DNA of 64,000 bases from Gp6-AA40 sp963741135 (GTDB lineage: Bacteria > Acidobacteriota > Vicinamibacteria > Vicinamibacterales > UBA2999), in the NCBI GenBank assembly GCA_963741135.1, contig CAVUHC010000006.1, positions 434,001 to 498,000 of the forward strand, in the 5' to 3' direction. Below the pieces are notes generated by a model that worked only from the letters and a program-made list of their open reading frames with translations, ran no database searches and was not told the DNA's origin. The position numbers were made by a program, and so were the translations under genes. Shown here in pieces: positions 19,318 to 28,287 of the stretch; the first letter of the stretch is position 1; every line of letters begins with the position of its first letter.

Positions 19318-19399
19318 AGGGGTCGGGAGTCTTACGCGTTTCGAAAACCTGAAGATCAACTGCGCGTGTTTTCGGAACGCGTAATGATCCCGACCCCTT
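19317..19399. repeat. 83-bp REP-like inverted repeat between convergent genes
   Basis: Two arms of 32 bases, the left beginning AAGGGGTCGGGAGTCTTACG, match as inverted repeats with about four mismatches around an 18-19 base centre. The element fills the gap exactly between the stop of the M16 gene and the stop of the hydrolase. Its GGGGTCGGGAGTC end is typical of REPs mobilised by Y1-type (RAYT) transposases. It can serve both genes as a terminator. Confidence 0.8.
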
Positions 19400-20461
19400 C
19401 TACAGCCGCCTCCGCAAAAATCGCGTCAGCACGTACGCGTCGAGGAAATTGAACGGCGGGACACCCGTGCTGTAGTGCCCGCATGGCAGCGCTACCACCT
19501 CGTGCGGCAGCCCGCGTTTGGTGAACTCACCGACCAACACCCTCGACAGGTCCACCGGAAACGTGAGGTCATAGCGCGCGTAGACGAGCAGCGTCTGCGT
19601 GTGACGGATCCTGTCCAGGTACGACCATGGATTGATCGGACGCCACAGTTCACGCAGCTCGTCCAGGTCGATGTTGTCATCCAGGGCCTCACGCACATGC
19701 CTCGTCGACAATCCTCGCCACACGACATCCGCGAACCACGGCGAGACGTGGTTCAGCGCCTGCGCGCGGATCCGTGGCTCGTGCGCGGCCGTCAGTAGCG
19801 CGAGGCATGAGCCAAGGCTCGTGCCAAGAATACCGATGCGCTCGTATCCCTGGTCCGCCAGCCACGCCACCGCGCGCCGCGCATCCAGTACCGCCTGCCT
19901 GCACACCTGGACCGTCCTCACGACGTTCGCGCTGACGATGTAATCGGCGCGCCTCAGCTCGGGCGGCATGCGCGCATCGTGATAGGGAAGCGAGAGGCGA
20001 AGCGCCGAGATTCCGAAGCGCGCAAGCAGTCGCGACAGACCGATGTGTCCTTCGGCGTCGGAATTCCACTGCGGCAGGACGACCACGGCCCGCCCGCGCG
20101 GACCCGCCGAACCGACGCCTGGCTCCCCGGGGGCGGGAAACCATCGTGCGATCACCGTGTTGTTTTCGGGGTGCGGCGTCACGAGCGCGCTCGGGAAGCG
20201 GAGGGTGCCGGCTTCGCCTTTCGCGGCGGCGTGCGGCCCAGCCGGATTGAATTGATATGCGCGCGTTGGGGGGTCATCGAAGAACGCGCTCGTATCGCGC
20301 ATCAACTCGTCAACCCATGCATGGACGTGCGCCTTGGGAGCCGCGTCGCCGCAACCGTTCACCGGGATCCAGTCGAGTCCCCAGTCGAACGGACGGAAGA
20401 CGCGATCCGTGGAAACGGACGCGAGTTGGTGTTCCCAGCGATGGAAGAAGCGAGTCAGCAT
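19400..20461 (-). CDS. Alpha/beta hydrolase
   Basis: A 353-residue hydrolase starting at the ATG at 20461 (MLTRFFHRWEHQLASV). The nucleophile elbow is GTSLGS (Ser near residue 220). A later Asp lies in YARYDLTFPVDLS and a His in LPCGHYSTG, giving a plausible Ser-Asp-His triad. The central block contains VVVLPQWNSDAEGHIGL and LRLSLPYHDARMPPE. It resembles the family of large acidobacterial and planctomycete hydrolases without assigned substrate. No signal peptide is visible. It stands alone, convergent with the M16 pair. Confidence 0.7.
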   Translation of the reverse strand: MLTRFFHRWEHQLASVSTDRVFRPFDWGLDWIPVNGCGDAAPKAHVHAWVDELMRDTSAFFDDPPTRAYQFNPAGPHAAAKGEAGTLRFPSALVTPHPENNTVIARWFPAPGEPGVGSAGPRGRAVVVLPQWNSDAEGHIGLSRLLARFGISALRLSLPYHDARMPPELRRADYIVSANVVRTVQVCRQAVLDARRAVAWLADQGYERIGILGTSLGSCLALLTAAHEPRIRAQALNHVSPWFADVVWRGLSTRHVREALDDNIDLDELRELWRPINPWSYLDRIRHTQTLLVYARYDLTFPVDLSRVLVGEFTKRGLPHEVVALPCGHYSTGVPPFNFLDAYVLTRFLRRRL

Positions 20462-20484
20462 TGAACGACGGCAATCAGGTTGCA

Positions 20485-20664
20485 GTGAACACGAGCATGT
20501 TCGAGCATCCGCAAGCACCGGATTCCGCACCAGGCCGTGAGGGTGTTCCTGACATCATCGATGCGCCGCCGCCGGACATCCCGGTTGTGCCGCCGCCCGA
20601 TATTCCCCCGCAGCCTCTGCCGGACCGGTCGACACCTCAACGGGACGTGCCCGGCCCGAGATAG
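20485..20664 (+). CDS. Possible short proline-rich protein
   Basis: A 59-residue frame from a GTG at 20485, rich in Pro and Asp (DIIDAPPPDIPVVPPPDIPP). It starts between two minus-strand genes, and its end overlaps the 3' end of the amidase by 28 bases on the other strand. The repeated PPPDIP is suggestive of a real surface or linker-like peptide. The overlap and lack of a clear ribosome site leave it doubtful. Confidence 0.25.
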   Translation: MNTSMFEHPQAPDSAPGREGVPDIIDAPPPDIPVVPPPDIPPQPLPDRSTPQRDVPGPR

Positions 20665-21995
20665 CGCTCGATCGTTCGCGCCAGGCGGAGCAACTGCGGC
20701 GTGCCACCGCGCGCCCCGACCACCTGTGCCCCGATCGGCAGACCCTCGGATGTGTTCCCGCACGGGATCGCGATGGCCGGGTGGCCAGTGACGTTGAAGG
20801 TCTGCGTGCACCGCAGCATCATGCTTCGCACCGGTTCCTCGACGGCTCCCACGCGGACGGTGGTCGTCCCGATTTTCGGCGCCGGGATCGCCATCGCCGG
20901 CAGGAACAGGCCATCGCGCTCTTCGAGAGTGGCATCAACCTCGCGCTTCAGCAGGTCGCGCCCCTGCAACGCTCTCGCATAGTCCTCCGCCAGCACATAG
21001 CGACCCATCTCGAGACGCAGGCGCACGCCGGGGGTGTAGTCGTTCGGCTGCCGCTCCAGCGTCTTGGCGTGAAACGCCGCGCCTTCCGAAAGCTGGATGT
21101 GCAAATAGATGGCGGTGACGTCTCCGACGTGCGGGATGGACACGTCTTCGAGCTTGATACCAGCATCACGCAGACGTTCGCACGCGTTCTCGAAGGCGTG
21201 TGCGACCTGCGGGTCGAGAAGCGTCAGAAAATACTCGCGTGGGATTCCGAGGGTGAGTCCCCGGGAATCGGCAGGGGCAGATACCGGGGGCGTGGTCTCG
21301 CCGCGCAGGACGTCGTACAGGATTCCCGCATCCTCGACCGAGCGGCACAGCGGCCCGATATGATCCAGCGTCGTGCTGAGCGGCACGACGCCATCGGTCG
21401 ACAGTTCGCCCAGCGTCGGCTTCAAGCCGACGAGCCCGCATGCGGCCGATGGAATGCGAATCGATCCGCCCGTATCGGTGCCCATCGAGGCGAAGCACAT
21501 GCCATCGGCCACGGACGCCGCGGATCCGCCGGACGAACCGCCTGGCGATCGGGTGGGATCGAGCGGATGTCGCGCGGGCCCGAACGCCGACTCCTCGTTG
21601 GTCGTGCCGTACGCGAACTCGTGCAGATTGGTTTTGCCGACGAACACCGCGCCCGCATCGCGCAGTCTCGCGATCGAGGGGGCATCGCTCCGTGCAACAT
21701 GGTTCTGTCGCACGCGCGATGCGGCGGTCGTCGCCCATCCGCGGATGTCGAACAGGTCCTTGATGGAGATCGGCACGCCGTGCAGGGGGCCGCGGTAGCG
21801 GCCGGCGGCCATCTCGCGGTCCGCCTCGCGCGCCTGCGCCCGGGCGTCGCCTTCGAAAACGGTGATGAAGGCGTTGATCGTGGGATTGCGCTCGGCGATA
21901 CGCTGCAGGCATCGATCGAGGACGGCCTCTGCAGTGGTGTCGCGGGCCTTCAGCGCGCGCGACAGCTCTGCGATCGTCTGCGCCTCAGCGGCCAT
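20637..21995 (-). CDS. Amidase-signature hydrolase (GatA-like)
   Basis: A 452-residue enzyme of the amidase-signature family, hydrolysing an amide bond. The catalytic Lys is in GVPISIKDLFD, and the two serines are in SPGGSSGGSAASVA and DTGGSIRIPSA. The ATG at 21995 is chosen over 22022 because it overlaps the stop of the small upstream gene by 11 bases. No gatB is present, so a role in tRNA amidation is not supported; a stand-alone amidase is more likely. The substrate cannot be told. Confidence 0.85.
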   Translation of the reverse strand: MAAEAQTIAELSRALKARDTTAEAVLDRCLQRIAERNPTINAFITVFEGDARAQAREADREMAAGRYRGPLHGVPISIKDLFDIRGWATTAASRVRQNHVARSDAPSIARLRDAGAVFVGKTNLHEFAYGTTNEESAFGPARHPLDPTRSPGGSSGGSAASVADGMCFASMGTDTGGSIRIPSAACGLVGLKPTLGELSTDGVVPLSTTLDHIGPLCRSVEDAGILYDVLRGETTPPVSAPADSRGLTLGIPREYFLTLLDPQVAHAFENACERLRDAGIKLEDVSIPHVGDVTAIYLHIQLSEGAAFHAKTLERQPNDYTPGVRLRLEMGRYVLAEDYARALQGRDLLKREVDATLEERDGLFLPAMAIPAPKIGTTTVRVGAVEEPVRSMMLRCTQTFNVTGHPAIAIPCGNTSEGLPIGAQVVGARGGTPQLLRLARTIERYLGPGTSR

Positions 21996-22161
21996 CGGGT
22001 TCCTCGCGCTGATCGAATTCACCGCTGGCGTCGGCGTTCCATTCAGCCGTCCTGAGCGCCGACGTCGCGCGGGCGAGCATCTCGAGCATCGGTTTCAATT
22101 CGATCAGGCCTCGACGTTCTGCATCGTGAACGGCGGCCTCCAGCCACGCTTTGATGGTCAT
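21985..22161 (-). CDS. 58-residue small protein upstream of the amidase
   Basis: A short, mostly helical protein beginning MTIKAWLEAAVHDAERRGL, with ELKPMLEMLARATSALRTAE following. Its last codons overlap the amidase start (GATGGCCGCTGAG contains both the ATG and the TGA), a typical coupled arrangement. The size and helical content recall GatC-like helper subunits of amidases, but no GatC signature is seen, so that role is an inference. The coding bias and coupling make it likely real. Confidence 0.6.
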   Translation of the reverse strand: MTIKAWLEAAVHDAERRGLIELKPMLEMLARATSALRTAEWNADASGEFDQREEPDGR

Positions 22162-22232
22162 TTCGAAATAGAGCGTACCCCAAAAAGTTTCTTTCCTTCG
22201 TATCGTGACCCGCGTGGTTTAACCTTCTTCAG

Positions 22233-23678
22233 TTGAGACAGACAAAGATTATTGCGACCGTCGGACCGGCGAGCGACAGCGACGAAACCATCCGCGAGTT
22301 GATCGAGGCCGGGACCGATGTCTTCCGCCTGAATTTTTCGCACGGTACGCACGAGACGCACGGAGCCGCCATTGAACGCATTCGCGCCGCTGCCGATCGG
22401 GCGGGACGATGCGTCGCGCTGATGCAGGATCTCAGCGGTCCGAAGATCCGGACCGGCGAGCTGAAGAATCACCAGCCTTTGGAGCTTCGTAGCGGCGACA
22501 TGCTGCGCATCGTGATCGGTGATATCACCGGTGAGCCCGGCTCCGATTCGCCCGCGGCTTCGGTGCGGCACGCGCGCGTGTCGACGACGTACGACCTGAC
22601 GAAGGTAGTTGCCGCAGGCGACACGTTGTTGCTGGATGACGGGCACCTTCAGTTGCGCGTGGATGCCGTTGAGGGCAACGAGATTGTCACGACAGTCATC
22701 GACGGCGGTCTGCTGGGGGAGCACAAGGGGATCAACATCCCGGGCGTCGTGCTGCCATCGGCGGGTCTGACGCCGAAGGATGGCGAGGATCTGAAATTTG
22801 GTGTCGGGATGGGCATCGATTACGTCGCGCTGAGCTTCGTACAGAGCGCAGCGGACCTGCAAAACGCGCGCGAGGCCCTGACGAAAGCCGGATCGCCGGA
22901 GACAGTGCTCATTGCGAAGCTCGAGCGACCCGAGGGCGTCGCGAAGATCGACGAGATCCTCGCCGCGTGCGACGCGGTCATGGTGGCGCGCGGGGATCTC
23001 GGGCTGGAACTGCCGCTCGAGCGCGTGCCCCGCGTGCAGAAGGAGATCACCCGTAAGGCGCGCGCACGGGGCATCCCGGTCATCGTCGCGACGCAGGTGC
23101 TCGAGTCGATGCGGACGGAGCCGCGTCCGACGCGGGCGGAAGTGAGCGACGCCGCGAACGCGGTCGACGACGGCGTCGACGCGATCATGCTGGCCGGCGA
23201 AACGGCAGCGGGGAAGTTTCCGGTGCTGGCCGTTCGCACACTCGACCGCGTGATTCGCGACGCCGAGGTGATGCCGCCGGTCGGCAACGTCGCGCTCGAA
23301 CAAACGAACCTGCTGTCGGGGCCGGGGCGGGCGCTCTGCGAGGCGGCCGTCACACTCGCCGAACGAAGCGATGCCGCAGCGATCGTCGCGGTGACGCGCG
23401 GAGGAAAGACGGCGCGCGTGCTATCGGCGCTCAGGCCACGCGCGCCGATCTACGCCGCGACCAACAGCTCGGCAATCGGACGGCGGCTGGCGCTGGCACG
23501 GGGGGTCGTACCGCTCGTGTGCGCCTTTGGCGCGGAGGTCGACGCGGCCGTGGCGACAATTGGAGCAACCCTGGTCGCGAGCGGCGCGATCGCGGTGTCG
23601 TCAGTGATCGTCGTCGTCAGCATCTCGCCCGATCTCGCGCACGGGCCTTCGAACTTCCTCAAGCTTCAACGGATCTAA
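22233..23678 (+). CDS. pyk: Pyruvate kinase
   Basis: A 481-residue pyruvate kinase, making pyruvate and ATP from phosphoenolpyruvate in the last step of glycolysis. The N-terminus RQTKIIATVGPASDS, the segment MQDLSGPKIRTGEL, the active-site signature VLIAKLERPEGV, the metal-binding MVARGDLGLELPLE and the Thr-containing IVATQVLESM are all present. The C-terminal regulatory domain (residues 350-480) is complete. The start is the TTG at 22233; no strong ribosome site precedes it. Length and motifs are normal. Confidence 0.95.
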   Translation: MRQTKIIATVGPASDSDETIRELIEAGTDVFRLNFSHGTHETHGAAIERIRAAADRAGRCVALMQDLSGPKIRTGELKNHQPLELRSGDMLRIVIGDITGEPGSDSPAASVRHARVSTTYDLTKVVAAGDTLLLDDGHLQLRVDAVEGNEIVTTVIDGGLLGEHKGINIPGVVLPSAGLTPKDGEDLKFGVGMGIDYVALSFVQSAADLQNAREALTKAGSPETVLIAKLERPEGVAKIDEILAACDAVMVARGDLGLELPLERVPRVQKEITRKARARGIPVIVATQVLESMRTEPRPTRAEVSDAANAVDDGVDAIMLAGETAAGKFPVLAVRTLDRVIRDAEVMPPVGNVALEQTNLLSGPGRALCEAAVTLAERSDAAAIVAVTRGGKTARVLSALRPRAPIYAATNSSAIGRRLALARGVVPLVCAFGAEVDAAVATIGATLVASGAIAVSSVIVVVSISPDLAHGPSNFLKLQRI

Positions 23679-23733
23679 AGACAAAAATTAGGTTTCGTGT
23701 CCTTCGAGCTTTTCGTGTTCTTCGTGGTTGCTT
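23679..23733. repeat. Half element of TTCGTG type between convergent genes
   Basis: The short gap holds repeated TTCGTG units (TTTCGTGTCCTTCGAGC, then TTTCGTGTTCTTCGTGG). This resembles the right arm of the CCACGGAG-type hairpins elsewhere in the window, but it is AT-richer and has no visible left arm. Confidence 0.4.
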
Positions 23734-24174
23734 TTAATCCAGTCGTCCGCGCTCGACGAATTTCTTCAGCGACGCGAGCGCACGATGCCAGCCAGGTCCG
23801 GTCAATTCGTAGTAGCGCCGCCACCGAACACCCTCTTCGTATCCGGATTGCCGGACGTGCAGCTGGGTGCCCCACGTGTGACGACTGCACGTCACCTCGA
23901 TCGCCATCGGGCCGATGGGGTCGCCGTCTGGCGGAAGCCAGTAGGTGTCGGCCAGGAAGAATTCGCGTCCCGGCTTGAACTCCACCACCGTCGCGTGCAG
24001 CGCACCGCCCAGACGTCCCAGGACCTCGTCGCGCCACTCGGTCGGCTCCCACTCGATCGCATAGCTGCCGAGGGGCCGCGGGACGCACACCGAATGCTTC
24101 GCCTGCCACCAGGTGGCGAGCGCCTTCGAATCGAAGAAGGCCTCCAGCACCTTCTCGGGCGGCGCGACGATCAC
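23734..24174 (-). CDS. SRPBCC / AHSA1-like lipid-binding-fold protein
   Basis: About 146 residues with the START-like helix-grip pattern: VIVAPPEKVLEAFFDSKALATWW at the N-terminus, a central beta sheet (LHATVVEFKPGREFFLAD, WGTQLHVRQSGYEEG) and a long C-terminal helix (WHRALASLKKFV). AHSA1-like proteins are often stress or hydrophobic-ligand binders; the ligand here is unknown. The homologous part seems to begin a few residues before the GTG at 24174 (LEFTTDL), so the true start, or a small sequence error there, is uncertain. Confidence 0.7.
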   Translation of the reverse strand: MIVAPPEKVLEAFFDSKALATWWQAKHSVCVPRPLGSYAIEWEPTEWRDEVLGRLGGALHATVVEFKPGREFFLADTYWLPPDGDPIGPMAIEVTCSRHTWGTQLHVRQSGYEEGVRWRRYYELTGPGWHRALASLKKFVERGRLD

Positions 24175-24287
24175 GAGATCAGTGGTGAATTCGAGCAGCG
24201 GATACCTCCGCCCATCCTGCGCGGGTCGTGTCAGGGCCGCGGAACGCTTTCATTGTGCACTTTCCGCTGTGCATTGATAATCGGGAG

Positions 24288-25169
24288 ATGAGCAAGCAGC
24301 GAAAGGCGTATCTCGATCCCACCTTTCTCAAGAGCGAGGACGCCCGTCCGATCCGCATCCTGGCGGAGTACCTGGAGCCGCTGCGCCGGTTCAAGGCCCA
24401 GAACATCCAGGATACAGTCGTATTCTTCGGATCCGCGCGCATTCACAGCCGCGAGAACGCGGAGCGATCTCTCGAAGCGCTGATGCGGAAGCATGGCGAC
24501 GAAGCCGACCGCGACATCGAGGAGATACTGCGGCGCGGTCGTCGAGCCGTCCAATGGTCGCGCTACTACGAAGAGGCCCGTGAGCTCGCACGGCTGCTGA
24601 CCGGCTGGACGACGACGCTCGACAGCTCGCATTATCGGTTCGTCGTCACCTCGGGCGGAGGCCCGGGCATCATGGAGGCGGCCAACCGCGGCGCTCACGA
24701 GGCGGGCGGTAAGACCATTGGCCTCAACATCAGCCTTCCGCACGAGCAGGGGCCCAACCCGTACATCACCGACGGCCTCCACTTCGAGTTTCACTATTTC
24801 TTCATGCGCAAATTCTGGTTTGCGTACCTGGCGAAAGCGCTGGTGATCTTTCCGGGTGGATTCGGGACGCTCGACGAGATGTTCGAGATCCTCACCCTGA
24901 TGCAGACACAGAAACTGGCGAAGCAGATTCAGATCATTCTGTACGGCAGCGAATACTGGGATCCGATCCTGAACCTCGAGCCGCTCGCCGAATGGGGCGC
25001 TATTGGCGACAGGGACATCGATTTGCTCACGCGCGCCGAGACACCGGAGGCCGCCTTCGAGCTGCTCAAAGCGCACCTGACGGAGCATCACCTGACGCCG
25101 CCGACGGTCCAGGAAACGAAGGCGCCGGGAATCGCGAAAACGCGATCGAATGTGTTGGCGGCAGACTAG
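24288..25169 (+). CDS. LOG-family Rossmann-fold protein (TIGR00730-like)
   Basis: A 293-residue member of the 'lysine decarboxylase-like' LOG family. Several members cleave nucleoside monophosphates and release cytokinin-type bases; others have unclear roles. The motifs are VTSGGGPGIMEAANRGA and the hallmark PGGFGTLDE (in VIFPGGFGTLDEMFEIL). The ATG at 24288 is preceded by GGGAG and chosen over the upstream one at 24228. It has an N-terminal extension (residues 1-60) before the core. It is convergent with namZ, separated by a hairpin repeat. Confidence 0.85.
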   Translation: MSKQRKAYLDPTFLKSEDARPIRILAEYLEPLRRFKAQNIQDTVVFFGSARIHSRENAERSLEALMRKHGDEADRDIEEILRRGRRAVQWSRYYEEARELARLLTGWTTTLDSSHYRFVVTSGGGPGIMEAANRGAHEAGGKTIGLNISLPHEQGPNPYITDGLHFEFHYFFMRKFWFAYLAKALVIFPGGFGTLDEMFEILTLMQTQKLAKQIQIILYGSEYWDPILNLEPLAEWGAIGDRDIDLLTRAETPEAAFELLKAHLTEHHLTPPTVQETKAPGIAKTRSNVLAAD

Positions 25170-25170
25170 A

Positions 25171-25269
25171 GCATTTTCACTTCCACGGGCCACGGAGGCA
25201 CGGAGCCCACGGACTCCAAACCTATTGATTCCTCCGTGTCTTCGTGTCTCTACGTGGCTACGTCGGAGT
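25171..25269. repeat. CCACGGAG-family hairpin repeat, second copy
   Basis: The left arm GCCACGGAGGCACGGAG and a right arm CCTCCGTGTCTTCGTGTC then TACGTGGC surround a short centre (CAAACCTATTGATT). The flanks CACTTCCACGG and TACGTCGGAGT are shared with the copy at 52804-52900, so both are copies of one mobile or copied unit of about 95 bases. Confidence 0.75.
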
Positions 25270-25272
25270 GCA

Positions 25273-26436
25273 CTAGTACATCAGGAACGGCCGCCGAAGC
25301 CGCTCGAATCCCGTCTCATCGTCCTTCCAGCTTGCAGCGATCTCTGCGATTGGCATACCGGATTCGACCTGTTGCCGCAGCGTGTCGGAGCCGGCAAGGA
25401 TGTCGATCGGCATCTTGTCGTGCTCGTACTCGTACGGCGGCTGGCGCCAGGCGAAGCGACCCGTATCGAGCCGGCGGAACGTGTCGATGAGCGCGACGCC
25501 GGTGATCACGGGCCGAAAGGCATCGCGATCGGTCACGTGGACCTGGCAGCCGCCGCACGTTTGCCTGGCGTGCTTCTGGAAAGTCGGCTCGAAGCCCGCC
25601 GGCCGGAAATAGGCGCCAGGCAGTCCGAGGGCGTTCATCGCCGCCGCAAAACGCTCGGCCTCGATCCACGGCGCTCCGACCAGCTCGAAGGGCCGCGTGG
25701 TGCCGCGGCCTTCGGACAGCATCGTTCCCTCGAACAGCACGGTTCCCGGGTAGACGATCGCCGTGTCGAGGGTGGGCATATTGGGCGAAGGCATGACCCA
25801 AGGCAGGCCGGTGCCATCCGCGTACATGCTGCGGCTCCATCCCTCCATCCGCACAACATCCACTAGTGCGCCGATGCCAAACGCGCCGTTGAACAGCGCC
25901 GCCAGCTCGCCGATCGTCATCCCGTGGCGCATAGGAATCGCGAACTGCCCGACGAACGATTCCCATTCCGGCTGGAGGCATGCGCCTTCGACGTTTGTTC
26001 CACCGATTGGATTCGGCCGGTCGCAGACGATCACCTGGACTCCGTGCCGCGCCGCGGCCCGCAGGCAGTTGGCCATCGTGTAGATGTAGGTGTAAATCCG
26101 GGCGCCAATGTCCTGCAGGTCGATGACCAGCGCGTCGATGCCCCTGAGCATCTCCGCCGTCGGCTCACGCGTCTCGCTGTAGAGCGAATAGATGGGTACC
26201 CGCAGTCGGGGGTCGTCTCTGTGCGGCGTTTCCACCATGTTGTCCTGCACGTCCGAACGAAACCCGTGCTGGGGGCCGAAAATCGCGGCGAGCGTCACGC
26301 CCTCAGCCGCCGCCAGCTTGTCGATCACGTGCCCAAAATCACGGTTTAGCGAGGCGTGGTTGCAGACAACGCCGATTCGGGAGCCTTTCAGCCGGCCTGA
26401 AGAAAGAAGGACATCGGACCCAAGGCGGACGCGCAT
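25273..26436 (-). CDS. namZ: NamZ-like exo-beta-N-acetylmuramidase (DUF1343)
   Basis: A 387-residue DUF1343 protein. Characterised members (NamZ) remove N-acetylmuramic acid from the non-reducing end of peptidoglycan fragments. Recognisable blocks are GRIGVVCNHAS-like near residue 20 (SRIGVVCNHASLN), IFGPQHGFRSDVQDNM, IDLQDIGARIYTYIYTM, VCDRPNPIGG and MPSPNMPTLDTAIVYPG. There is no obvious signal peptide at the chosen ATG, so it may be cytoplasmic, or the N-terminus may be misplaced. Cell-wall recycling is the expected pathway. Confidence 0.85.
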   Translation of the reverse strand: MRVRLGSDVLLSSGRLKGSRIGVVCNHASLNRDFGHVIDKLAAAEGVTLAAIFGPQHGFRSDVQDNMVETPHRDDPRLRVPIYSLYSETREPTAEMLRGIDALVIDLQDIGARIYTYIYTMANCLRAAARHGVQVIVCDRPNPIGGTNVEGACLQPEWESFVGQFAIPMRHGMTIGELAALFNGAFGIGALVDVVRMEGWSRSMYADGTGLPWVMPSPNMPTLDTAIVYPGTVLFEGTMLSEGRGTTRPFELVGAPWIEAERFAAAMNALGLPGAYFRPAGFEPTFQKHARQTCGGCQVHVTDRDAFRPVITGVALIDTFRRLDTGRFAWRQPPYEYEHDKMPIDILAGSDTLRQQVESGMPIAEIAASWKDDETGFERLRRPFLMY

Positions 26437-26493
26437 GACTGGTGTATTATCCCTGCCCTAAAGCTCAGCTAGCTGAATACCGATAGGCCGGTC

Positions 26494-26886
26494 ATGCCCC
26501 TGAATAGAAGGCTTCGCGTTCTTGCGGCAGCTCTACTTGTCGCCATTCTGATTCCGACCCTGGCGTCTGCACAGCAGCCCGGCCTCAAATGGCCGACAAT
26601 CGCGGCTGGCGCGGCGGCGACCGCCGATTGGGCGACGACGTACCACGCGCTCAAGTTCTACAAGGTCCAGGAGCAGAATCCGGTCTTGAAGCCCTTTCAG
26701 TCGACCCCGGGACGCCTGGTGTCGATGGGCGGAATGATTGATGTGGCGGGCATCAGCGCGTGGAACCTGACGATGGGCCCGAAGCACCCAAGAATGGCGG
26801 CGGCAGGACTGTGGACCATGACGGCATTCCGCGCCTACCTGGCAATCCACAACCACATCAACGAGCACCGGTCCGAACGCAGGTAA
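26494..26886 (+). CDS. Small exported or membrane hypothetical protein
   Basis: 130 residues with a signal peptide (RLRVLAAALLVAILIPTLASA, cleaved near ASA-QQ). After it comes ATADWATTYHALKFYKVQEQNPVL, with polar residues that recur in small bacterial proteins of unknown role. A Gly/Met-rich hydrophobic stretch (GRLVSMGGMIDVAGISAWNL) follows. The gene is convergent with the next one, which ends one base away on the other strand. Confidence 0.6.
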   Translation: MPLNRRLRVLAAALLVAILIPTLASAQQPGLKWPTIAAGAAATADWATTYHALKFYKVQEQNPVLKPFQSTPGRLVSMGGMIDVAGISAWNLTMGPKHPRMAAAGLWTMTAFRAYLAIHNHINEHRSERR

Positions 26887-26887
26887 A

Positions 26888-27127
26888 TCAAACCGGCTTC
26901 TTTTCCGCCTCCCGCCATCCCCGCCTCTTCAGTGACTCCCGCAGCGCCCGCGTCCGTGCGAACGAGCGCGGCTGCATCTCGAACGGCTCGCTCATGATCA
27001 CGCCGGTGGCAGACTCGAGCCGCAGCTGCATCCCTTCGGCGCTCTGGTAGACCACGCACTTCACACGATCGTCGTTCCAGGTGAGTTGCCACAGCGTGGC
27101 GATGCGGCCTTCACGCGGGATTGGCAC
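26888..27127 (-). CDS. Small conserved-looking hypothetical protein
   Basis: The frame is open to 27187, but the GTG at 27127 avoids overlap with the divergent methyltransferase and starts at the first structured segment (VPIPREGRIATLWQLTWNDD). The 79-residue protein is basic, with beta strands (VKCVVYQSAEGMQLRLES) and a helical tail (SFARTRALRESLKRRG). The family is not recognised. Confidence 0.5.
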   Translation of the reverse strand: MPIPREGRIATLWQLTWNDDRVKCVVYQSAEGMQLRLESATGVIMSEPFEMQPRSFARTRALRESLKRRGWREAEKKPV

Positions 27128-27155
27128 AGCGAGGCTATTATGGCCTTTCTTCGCG

Positions 27156-28283
27156 ATGAACAGGTTCGCTCTCCTCCTCCGCGACATCGTGGCCCGGCTG
27201 CCCGGGGGACGGCGTCTCGGCGCGGAGCTCGCGCAGGCGCGGCGGCAGCGCGATCTGTTGCGTCAGCGGCTCGATCGATCCGAGAGGCTGCGCGAGGTGC
27301 TGCGCCGGCGGTTGGAGACGCGGCGCCTTCGCGCGATCGCGGCGCAGCCGGATGAAGCGGTGCTCGAGCACGTGCTCCCGCTTCGCCATGCCGCGATGCT
27401 CGCGTCCAATCACGACGGGCGAGCCTCACGCGAGGCGGCCTTTGCCGGGCGCAGCGCTGCGTATCGTGATGCCGTCGCGAGCCCCGGCGATGTCCCGCCG
27501 CCTTCGTCGGCCTGCGTCGTCGTTGGCGGCCTGTCGTGGTGGATTCCCAAGCGCCCCGGCGATCAGGATGGCGTGGCGGCACGCCTCGAAGGAAGAGGGC
27601 GCCTCCCCCTGCGCGAAATCCTGGAGACACGCGAACTGGCCGTTGGACGAGTGATGATCGATATCGGCGCGAACGTCGGGACGACCTCGATCACGCGTGC
27701 CGTCCTTGGCGACTTCAACACCGTGTACGCCGCCGAACCCGACCCGGCGAACTACGCGTGCCTCGTGCGGAACGTCGTCACCAACCGTGTCCGTGGCCTC
27801 GTGTTGCCGGATCGCGTTGCGATTGGCGATTCGAACGGCGACATGACGATGCGGACGCTGCAGAGCGGAACACATCATCTCGTGACCCGCGCGTCCGACG
27901 TCGAGCAGAGCGAGCACGTGACCGTCCCGTGTCTGACCCTTGACACATGGGTCGAGCGCATCGGCATCGACCTGGCGGAGGTCGGATTCATCAAGTCTGA
28001 TACGCAGGGATGGGATCTGCGCGTGCTTGCCGGTGCGCCTGGGGTGCTCGGACACACGCACATCGCGTGGCAGATCGAGTTCAGCCCGCCAATGCTGCAG
28101 CGCGCAGGCGGATCGGTGGCCGAAGCGTATCAATCGATGGAAGCGCATTTCACGCATTTCATCGACCTGCGAGGAGACTCGGGAGCGCGCGTTCGTCCTA
28201 TCGCGCAGTTGCGCGACGCGCTCGCGTATGTCGAAGCCGGCCGGCGGCGCTACACGAATCTCTTGCTTTATACGTCCGCCTGA
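27156..28283 (+). CDS. FkbM-family methyltransferase
   Basis: A 375-residue SAM-dependent methyltransferase. The N-terminal 100 residues are an Arg-rich helical coil (LAQARRQRDLLRQRLDRSER). The FkbM core has the SAM-binding motif VMIDIGANVGTTSI, then YAAEPDPANYACLVRNV, LDTWVERIGI and FIKSDTQGWDLRVLAG. FkbM enzymes methylate hydroxyls, often of sugars in polysaccharides. The ATG at 27156 was chosen after a long unstructured upstream stretch. The class I methyltransferase gene follows, after a REP element. Confidence 0.85.
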   Translation: MNRFALLLRDIVARLPGGRRLGAELAQARRQRDLLRQRLDRSERLREVLRRRLETRRLRAIAAQPDEAVLEHVLPLRHAAMLASNHDGRASREAAFAGRSAAYRDAVASPGDVPPPSSACVVVGGLSWWIPKRPGDQDGVAARLEGRGRLPLREILETRELAVGRVMIDIGANVGTTSITRAVLGDFNTVYAAEPDPANYACLVRNVVTNRVRGLVLPDRVAIGDSNGDMTMRTLQSGTHHLVTRASDVEQSEHVTVPCLTLDTWVERIGIDLAEVGFIKSDTQGWDLRVLAGAPGVLGHTHIAWQIEFSPPMLQRAGGSVAEAYQSMEAHFTHFIDLRGDSGARVRPIAQLRDALAYVEAGRRRYTNLLLYTSA

Positions 28284-28287
28284 GAAT

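Noticed and set aside
20781..22055. 424-residue plus-strand open frame
   Set aside because: It is antisense to the amidase with its full Ser-Ser-Lys signature; composition is shadow-like.
20637..22161. gatCA operon for tRNA amidation
   Set aside because: No gatB is in the window and the small gene lacks a GatC signature; a stand-alone amidase is the safer reading.
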